NCBI GenBank assembly: GCA_964342525.1
Contig: CAYFGQ010000006.1
Location: 19,703-83,702 of the forward strand
Direction of reading: 5' to 3'
Source: G963676205 sp964342525
GTDB taxonomy: Bacteria > Campylobacterota > Campylobacteria > Campylobacterales > Arcobacteraceae
DNA length: 64,000 bases
Part shown: in pieces, positions 58,522 through 64,000 of the stretch
How positions within the stretch are numbered: the first letter of the stretch is position 1
How the letters are laid out: each line of letters opens with the position of its first letter
Program-made: the position numbers and the translations under genes
The notes under the pieces: model-generated
The model's database searches: none
What the model saw: only the letters and a program-made list of their open reading frames with translations
Told to the model about the DNA's origin: nothing

Positions 58522-59412
58522 ATGGGTAAATCTGCATTAGGACGTGGTTTAGGGGAACTTCTTGGAGAAGTTGAAACAGCTTATGAACAAAATGATCATA
58601 CTCCAAAGATAGAAACAGACAATAATGAGATAGCTGATTCTGTTATAGAACTTGATATCTCATCCATTGAGCCAAATCCAACTCAACCAAGAAAAGTTTT
58701 TGATGAAGTTAAATTAAAAGAGCTTTCAAAATCTATTGTAAGGCATGGTCTTATTCAGCCAATTACAGTGATTAAAAATGAAGAAACAGATGGTTATATT
58801 TTAATTGCAGGTGAGAGAAGACTTAGAGCCTCAAAATTAGCAGAATTAGAAAAAATCAAAGCTATTATATTAACTCTTGAAGAATTAGAGATGAGAGAGA
58901 TTGCTCTTATTGAAAATATTCAAAGGGAAGATCTAAATATAATTGAACTTGCATATTCATATGCACAATTAATTAATGAACACTCTTTAACCCATGAAGA
59001 GTTATCAAATAGAGTGGCAAAAAGTAGAACATCTATTACAAATACATTAAGACTATTAACTCTAAGTGTATATGCACAACAAATGCTTAGTTCAGATAAG
59101 ATAAGTGCTGGACATGCAAAGGTGATGATTGGACTTGATGATGATCAACAAAAAATTGTAGTAGATACAGTAATTGGGCAAAAATTAAGTGTACGTGAAA
59201 CTGAGAAATTAGTTCGTGAGATGAAGAATCCAGTTATAAAAAATTCTAATAATAAAGAAGTTGATTATAATCTAGAACCACTTAATGAAATTGCGGAAAA
59301 ATTTAAGTCAAAAGACCTAAAAGTTAAAATTACACCTAAATATCTTAAAATCGATATCTCTTCACAAGAAGATATAGATTTAATTTCAAAATACTTCTCA
59401 ACATTACAATAA
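58522..59412 (+). CDS. parB: Chromosome partitioning protein ParB
   Basis: 296 residues. A short N-terminal ParA-stimulating region (MGKSALGRGLGELLGE) is followed by the CTPase/clamp domain (LDISSIEPNPTQPRKVFDE, LIAGERRLRASKLA, ENIQREDLNIIE), a helix-turn-helix (NRVAKSRTSITNTLRLLTL) and a C-terminal dimerisation part. It spreads on DNA from parS. No clear parS site is in the window. Confidence 0.97.
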   Translation: MGKSALGRGLGELLGEVETAYEQNDHTPKIETDNNEIADSVIELDISSIEPNPTQPRKVFDEVKLKELSKSIVRHGLIQPITVIKNEETDGYILIAGERRLRASKLAELEKIKAIILTLEELEMREIALIENIQREDLNIIELAYSYAQLINEHSLTHEELSNRVAKSRTSITNTLRLLTLSVYAQQMLSSDKISAGHAKVMIGLDDDQQKIVVDTVIGQKLSVRETEKLVREMKNPVIKNSNNKEVDYNLEPLNEIAEKFKSKDLKVKITPKYLKIDISSQEDIDLISKYFSTLQ

Positions 59413-59463
59413 GTTTAATATTCTTTTATAAATTTTTTTGATAAAATTTGCCAGTTTTAGTCA

Positions 59464-59469
59464 TATAAT
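59464..59469 (+). promoter_or_regulatory. Possible -10 box of the ATP synthase operon
   Basis: TATAAT 47 bases before the atpF' start, with no convincing -35. A small palindrome (GCAATATTGC) follows. Plausible, because the gap after parB is 104 bases. Confidence 0.45.
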
Positions 59470-59516
59470 AGCAATATTGCTTGCTAAACTAAACTGTATA
59501 AATTATGGAGGAATTG

Positions 59517-59939
59517 ATGTTAGACATAAGTCCTGTCTTAATGGCTAGTTCTGCAATTATCTTTTTACTGGTACTTGCAAGACTAAACAGCTGTTTGTTT
59601 AAGCCTCTACTAAAGCACATGGATGAGAGATCTGAATCTATTCAAAAAGATTTAGATGATGCCAAAAACAATGCTGCTGATGTAGATGGAATGTTGGCTG
59701 AAGCAAATGAAGTGATTGCCGCTGCTAAGAAAGAAGCTGCTGCAATTAGAGAAAAAGCTCAAAGTGAAGCACAAGGTGTTGCTGCTGGAGAACTTGACGT
59801 TGCAAAATCTAAAATGGAAGCAAAGTATAACGACTTTATTTCAGAATTAGATGGGGAAATCAAGTCTCTTAAAGACACTTTATCTTCTCAAATGCCTCTT
59901 TATAAAGAGAGCTTAAAAGCTAAAGTTAGCTCAATTTAA
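59517..59939 (+). CDS. atpF': ATP synthase F0 subunit b'
   Basis: 140-residue short b-type stator subunit with one N-terminal helix (LMASSAIIFLLVLARLNSCLF) and a long coiled-coil cytoplasmic part. The ATG at 59517 follows GGAGGA closely and is preferred to an upstream ATG four codons away. Pairs with b to form the peripheral stalk. Confidence 0.9.
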   Translation: MLDISPVLMASSAIIFLLVLARLNSCLFKPLLKHMDERSESIQKDLDDAKNNAADVDGMLAEANEVIAAAKKEAAAIREKAQSEAQGVAAGELDVAKSKMEAKYNDFISELDGEIKSLKDTLSSQMPLYKESLKAKVSSI

Positions 59940-59949
59940 GGGGAAATTG

Positions 59950-60459
59950 ATGAAGAGATTATTTGTTTTACTTTTAACTTTAACTCCGTTTGCTTTGTTT
60001 GCTGCTGAGGGTGGTGAGTACGATATAGTACAAAGAACTGTAAACTTTATAATATTTGCTGCGATAATTTATTATCTTCTAGCAGATAAAATTAAAGCTT
60101 ATTTCGCTGATAGAACTCAATCTATTCAAGCTGAATTAGACAAGGTTCAAGATACTTTAAAAGAATCAGAGAAAAAAGTTGAAGATGCTCAAAAGAAACT
60201 AGAAGAAGCTAAAGTTTTAGCTGCTGAAATAGTTGAGGGAGCTAAAGCTGATATCGAAAAGATTAAAGCTGCAGTTGCTGCGAGTGTTGAAGACGAAATT
60301 GCACATTTAGAGAAGAGCTTTGATAACAAAGCACAATCTGAGCTTAGAAAAGCTAAGAATGCTGTTGTTGAAGAGATTCTTGATGAATTATTAAGAGATG
60401 ACAATTTAGCTGTTTCTCAAGATGAGCTTGCAAATATCGTTATGAAGAAGGTTGCGTAA
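59950..60459 (+). CDS. atpF: ATP synthase F0 subunit b
   Basis: 169 residues. It starts with a signal-like hydrophobic stretch (MKRLFVLLLTLTPFALFAAEGG), usual for Campylobacterota b subunits, followed by a second membrane helix (VNFIIFAAIIYYLLADKI) and a long coiled coil. Start at the ATG rather than the TTG three bases upstream. Overlaps atpH by one base. Confidence 0.92.
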   Translation: MKRLFVLLLTLTPFALFAAEGGEYDIVQRTVNFIIFAAIIYYLLADKIKAYFADRTQSIQAELDKVQDTLKESEKKVEDAQKKLEEAKVLAAEIVEGAKADIEKIKAAVAASVEDEIAHLEKSFDNKAQSELRKAKNAVVEEILDELLRDDNLAVSQDELANIVMKKVA

Positions 60460-60989
60460 TGAGTATTTTAATAGCAAAAAGATATGTGAAAGCATTACTT
60501 GATGGGAAAGAAGCTAAAGAAGTTAAAACTTTAGCTAAAGAGTTAAATGAAATTGCATCTGCTTATGGTGATGAGAAATTCAAAGCTATTTTAAGTGCAA
60601 TTGATGTTACTACTAAAGAGAAGGAAGATTTACTGATTTCATTTGTGAAAAAGTGTAGTAAACCTACAGAAAATCTAATCAAACTGCTGGGTGCAAATGG
60701 TAGATTAGATATTTTAAAAACTATTTCCAATGAATTAGATAAAGAGTTAGCTGATTTAACTAATACATACACAGGTGTAATTTACACTAATAAAAAATTA
60801 GCGGCTTCTTATGTTAAGTCTTTAGAGGAAAAGTTTTCATCAAAATTTGATGTTAGTTTAAAACTAGCTCAAAATGTATGTGATTACGATGGAATCAAAG
60901 TTGATATAGATGGTCTTGGACTTGAGGTTGGTTTTTCGAAAGATAGATTAAAATCTCAATTAAAAGATTATATTTTAAAAGCAGTTTAG
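60459..60989 (+). CDS. atpH: ATP synthase F1 subunit delta
   Basis: 176-residue OSCP-type subunit linking the peripheral stalk to F1. It has MSILIAKRYVKALL at the N terminus and a C-terminal VDIDGLGLEVGFSKDRLKSQLKDYI motif. It is one base overlapped with atpF and 22 bases before atpA. Confidence 0.95.
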   Translation: MSILIAKRYVKALLDGKEAKEVKTLAKELNEIASAYGDEKFKAILSAIDVTTKEKEDLLISFVKKCSKPTENLIKLLGANGRLDILKTISNELDKELADLTNTYTGVIYTNKKLAASYVKSLEEKFSSKFDVSLKLAQNVCDYDGIKVDIDGLGLEVGFSKDRLKSQLKDYILKAV

Positions 60990-61011
60990 TAAAAGTTTAA
61001 GGAGAAATTGA

Positions 61012-62529
61012 ATGGGTGCAAAAATTCAAGCTGATGAAATTAGTTCTATTATAAAAGAAAGAATTGATAATTTTGAATTAAATGTAGACGTAAGTGAAAC
61101 TGGTAAGATTATTACACTTGCAGATGGTATCGCAAAAGTTTATGGTCTTCAGAATGTTATGGCTGGTGAAATGGTTGAGTTCGAAAATGGAGCTCAAGGT
61201 ATGGCTTCAAACTTAGAAGAAGATTCAGTAGGTATCGTTGTTCTTGGTTCTCAAGATGGATTAAGAGAAGGTACATCTTGTAAGAGACTTGGAAAACTTC
61301 TAGAAGTTCCAGTAGGTCCAAACGTACTTGGTAGAGTTGTAGATGCATTGGGTCAACCAATTGATGGTAAAGGTCCAATCGAAGCAGCTGAGTCAAGATT
61401 CGTTGAAGAAAAAGCTCCTGGGATCATGGCTAGAAAATCAGTACATGAACCACTACAAACAGGTATCAAAGCTATTGATGCACTAGTTCCAATCGGAAGA
61501 GGGCAAAGAGAGCTTATTATTGGTGATAGACAAACTGGTAAAACAACAGTTGCACTAGATGCTATTATCAACCAAAAAGGTGAAGATGTAAAATGTATCT
61601 ATGTTGCTATAGGTCAAAAAGCTTCATCAATTGCAAATACAGTTGCTGCTTTAGAAGCTGCTGGTGCAATGGAATATACTACAATTGTTAACGCTGGTGC
61701 ATCTGAGTCATCTGCATTACAATTCTTAGCACCATATACAGGTGTTACAATGGGTGAGTACTTCAGAGATAACGGTCAACACTGTTTAATCATTTATGAT
61801 GATTTATCAAAGCACGCTGTTGCATATAGAGAGATGTCTCTATTACTTAGAAGACCTCCAGGTAGAGAGGCGTTCCCAGGGGATGTATTCTATCTACACT
61901 CAAGATTACTTGAAAGAGCTGCTAAGTTAAGTGATGAGAATGGAGCTGGTTCTATGACTGCTTTACCTATCATTGAAACTCAAGCGGGAGACGTTGCGGC
62001 ATATATTCCAACAAACGTTATTTCAATTACAGATGGACAAATCTTCCTAGAAACTGACTTATTCAACTCAGGTATCAGACCTGCGATCAATGTTGGTCTT
62101 TCAGTATCAAGGGTTGGTGGTGCTGCTCAAATTAAAGGTACAAAGCAAGTTGCTGGTACACTTAAACTTGACCTAGCGCAATATAGAGAGCTTGAGGCTT
62201 TCGCACAATTTGCTTCTGATCTAGATGCTTCAACAAGAGCACAACTAGAAAGAGGTCAAAGAATGGTTGAAATCTTAAAGCAAGGTGTTAACAAACCATT
62301 AATCATTGAAAAACAAATTGCTATTATTTATGCAGGTGTAAATGGATTCTTAGATGATATCGAGCCAACAGATGTTGTTAGATTCGAATCTGAATTCCAT
62401 GCATTCATTGAACAAAAATATTCAAAAATTTTAGAAGATTTAAATGCTAAAAAGAAAATTGATGATGATATCAAGGGAGTATTAGAAACTGCAATAAACG
62501 AGTTTAAAACTGTTTTTAATGCAAAATAA
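61012..62529 (+). CDS. atpA: ATP synthase F1 subunit alpha
   Basis: 505-residue regulatory/nucleotide-binding subunit of F1. P-loop GDRQTGKTTVA (about residue 169), LLLRRPPGREAFPGDVFYLHSRLLERAA, and the VNVGLSVSRVGGAAQ block are diagnostic. The operon order b'-b-delta-alpha-gamma-beta lacks atpB and atpE, which lie elsewhere. Confidence 0.99.
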   Translation: MGAKIQADEISSIIKERIDNFELNVDVSETGKIITLADGIAKVYGLQNVMAGEMVEFENGAQGMASNLEEDSVGIVVLGSQDGLREGTSCKRLGKLLEVPVGPNVLGRVVDALGQPIDGKGPIEAAESRFVEEKAPGIMARKSVHEPLQTGIKAIDALVPIGRGQRELIIGDRQTGKTTVALDAIINQKGEDVKCIYVAIGQKASSIANTVAALEAAGAMEYTTIVNAGASESSALQFLAPYTGVTMGEYFRDNGQHCLIIYDDLSKHAVAYREMSLLLRRPPGREAFPGDVFYLHSRLLERAAKLSDENGAGSMTALPIIETQAGDVAAYIPTNVISITDGQIFLETDLFNSGIRPAINVGLSVSRVGGAAQIKGTKQVAGTLKLDLAQYRELEAFAQFASDLDASTRAQLERGQRMVEILKQGVNKPLIIEKQIAIIYAGVNGFLDDIEPTDVVRFESEFHAFIEQKYSKILEDLNAKKKIDDDIKGVLETAINEFKTVFNAK

Positions 62530-62538
62530 GGAATAGCT

Positions 62539-63426
62539 ATGGCTAACTTAAAAGAGATATCAAGACAGATTAAGAGTGTTAAAAACACTCAAAAAACAAC
62601 AAAAGCGATGAAACTAGTTTCATCTGCTAAGCTTAGAAGAACTCAGCAATTATCAGAGCAAGCGAAAGCTTACGCTGCAAAGATAAACGAAGTATTATCT
62701 GAGATTGCTAACAGAGTTGGAAAAGCTCAAAACGATGAAAATTTAAGTCGTGCTTTTGTTCCAAATGATAATCCGAAAACTGTTGATATAGTTTTTGTAA
62801 CAGCTGATAAAGGTCTTTGTGGTGGATTTAACATGCAAACGATCAAAGCTGTTAGAAGTATGGTCGCAGATTATGAGTCTAAGGGTGTTACTGTTAGACT
62901 TAAAGCTGTTGGAAGAAAGGGAATTGATTTCTTTAACTTCCAAGGTGTAGAATTAACTGAAAAAGAAGTAGGTTTAAGTTCAGCTCCTGATTATAATAAA
63001 GCAGAAGAGTTTATCACTAAAACAGTAGAAGAGTTTAATAACGAAGAGACTGACAAAGTAATCCTTATTTATAATGGATTCTTAAATATGTTAACTCAAG
63101 AGTTAAAAACAAGACAACTTTTACCAATTGAACTAGAGTCAGCTGAAACTGAAGAAGAAGCATCTTCTATGTTAGAGATTGAGCCAGATGATGATCAAGA
63201 GGTATTAGAAGAATTAACAGATAAGTATGTTGATTTCAATATGTATTATAGTCTTATCGATTCACTTGCAGCTGAGCACTCAGCAAGAATGCAAGCAATG
63301 GATAATGCAACTAACAATGCAAAAGAAAGAGTAAACGACTTAACTGTGCAATTTAATAAAGCAAGACAAGCTGCAATTACTACAGAGCTGATTGAGATCA
63401 TCTCTGGTGTTGAAGCATTAAAATAA
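62539..63426 (+). CDS. atpG: ATP synthase F1 subunit gamma
   Basis: 295-residue rotor shaft. N-terminal helix (LKEISRQIKSVKNTQKTTKAMKLVSSAKLRR) and C-terminal ARMQAMDNATNNAKERVNDLTVQFNKARQAAITTELIEI are signatures. The acidic insertion (ESAETEEEASSMLEIEPDDDQ) is a Campylobacterota-type variation. Confidence 0.98.
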   Translation: MANLKEISRQIKSVKNTQKTTKAMKLVSSAKLRRTQQLSEQAKAYAAKINEVLSEIANRVGKAQNDENLSRAFVPNDNPKTVDIVFVTADKGLCGGFNMQTIKAVRSMVADYESKGVTVRLKAVGRKGIDFFNFQGVELTEKEVGLSSAPDYNKAEEFITKTVEEFNNEETDKVILIYNGFLNMLTQELKTRQLLPIELESAETEEEASSMLEIEPDDDQEVLEELTDKYVDFNMYYSLIDSLAAEHSARMQAMDNATNNAKERVNDLTVQFNKARQAAITTELIEIISGVEALK

Positions 63427-63456
63427 TTTAGATATTTTGAAAAGGGATATGATATA

Positions 63457-64000
63457 ATGGAAGGTAAAATTATTCAAGTTATGGGTCCTGTAGTAGACGT
63501 TGAATTTGACGGATACTTGCCAGAGATCAATGAAGCTATTGAAGTACCTGGTGTTGAGCCAAGATTAGTTTTAGAGGTAGCAGCACATATCGGAGATAAT
63601 AGAGTTAGAACTATTGCAATGGATATGACAGAAGGACTTACAAGAGGTCAAGTAGTTAAAGCAAATGGTGCTCCAATTCAAGTACCAGTTGGTGAAGATG
63701 TACTTGGTAGAATTTTCAATGTAATTGGTGAGCCAGTTGATGAGGGTGAAGCTGTTAATCCAGACGCTCCAAAGTGGTCAATTCATAGAGAAGCTCCATC
63801 ATTTGAAGAGCAAGCAACATCTACAGAGATGTTTGAAACAGGTATCAAAGTAGTTGACTTATTAGCACCATATGCAAAAGGTGGTAAAGTTGGACTATTC
63901 GGTGGTGCTGGTGTTGGTAAAACGGTAATTATTATGGAACTTATCCATAACGTTGCATTCAAACACTCAGGTTACTCTGTATTTGCAGGTGTTGGTGAAA
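63457..64000 (+). CDS. atpD: ATP synthase F1 subunit beta, 3' truncated by the window edge
   Basis: Catalytic subunit, starts at 63457 with MEGKIIQVMGPVVDVEFDG. About 181 residues are visible, through the P-loop FGGAGVGKTVIIMELIHN, before the window ends. Upstream AAAGGG is 9 bases from the ATG. Normally atpC follows. Confidence 0.97.
   Translation, partial: MEGKIIQVMGPVVDVEFDGYLPEINEAIEVPGVEPRLVLEVAAHIGDNRVRTIAMDMTEGLTRGQVVKANGAPIQVPVGEDVLGRIFNVIGEPVDEGEAVNPDAPKWSIHREAPSFEEQATSTEMFETGIKVVDLLAPYAKGGKVGLFGGAGVGKTVIIMELIHNVAFKHSGYSVFAGVGE

Noticed and set aside
59193..59202. ACGTGAAACT inside parB, resembling half of a parS site
   Set aside because: Only about 12 of 16 bases match the TGTTTCACGTGAAACA-type consensus and the left half is poor. 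The bases encode the conserved SVRETEKLVRE stretch of ParB, which explains them.

Overview
The window is AT-rich (roughly 30% G+C by eye), densely coded DNA from a Campylobacterota bacterium, most likely Arcobacter-like. The evidence is the fmt-birA-parA-parB-atpF'FHAGD gene order, an S10-spc ribosomal cluster lacking rpmD (L30), the short one-domain ProB, histidine kinases with an HQWRQPL box, and many chemotaxis, HD-domain and GAF proteins. No tRNA, rRNA, insertion sequence, prophage or CRISPR array was seen. The first gene (a two-domain lipid acyltransferase) and the last (atpD) are cut by the window edges.

Region 1 (1-17.7 kb) is mixed housekeeping and signalling: thiL, truD, a heme-motif chemoreceptor with a CheZ-like partner, ruvA, ddl, a stand-alone receiver, a DHH phosphoesterase, dnaJ followed by GAF/HD-GYP and HIT genes, recR, and rpiB-lepB-folD. 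Several convergent gene pairs end inside shared bidirectional hairpins.

Region 2 (17.7-38.9 kb) is the most varied. It holds a 60-residue lysine-rich histone-like protein behind a perfect consensus promoter, an outer-membrane barrel, and an ArsR-type repressor. The repressor diverges from a tight ten-gene run (periplasmic rhodanese, thiopurine-type methyltransferase, MoxR, DUF58, BatA/B/C/D, ElyC-like). A clean inverted repeat lies between the -35 and -10 boxes of that run. Then come groESL, preceded by a CIRCE element and a long 6S-RNA-like hairpin; a G+C-rich structured segment behind groEL; a sensor kinase; and metabolic genes (proC, sixA, argH, apt, gmhA).

Region 3 (38.9-64 kb) is core: the S10-spc ribosomal operon through secY-map-infA, then dnaG, an adenylate cyclase, ridA, rplU-rpmA-obgE-proB-fmt-birA-parAB and the ATP synthase operon.

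The most interesting signals are: (a) the 6S-RNA-like structure between the CIRCE promoter and groES; (b) the ArsR/operator/rhodanese-methyltransferase-Bat operon; (c) four intergenic spacers built on an exact 7-bp period, three of them folding into inverted repeats; (d) a CheZ-like phosphatase joined to a CxxCH chemoreceptor; (e) an HD-GYP protein with a roughly 105-residue coiled-coil insert; and (f) the structured G+C-rich element after groEL. Start codons were moved from the longest reading frame where a Shine-Dalgarno or family alignment supported it (cheZ-like, rhodanese, moxR, lepB, rpmC, rplX, rpsE, rplU, atpF', atpF and the 74-residue gene before argH).
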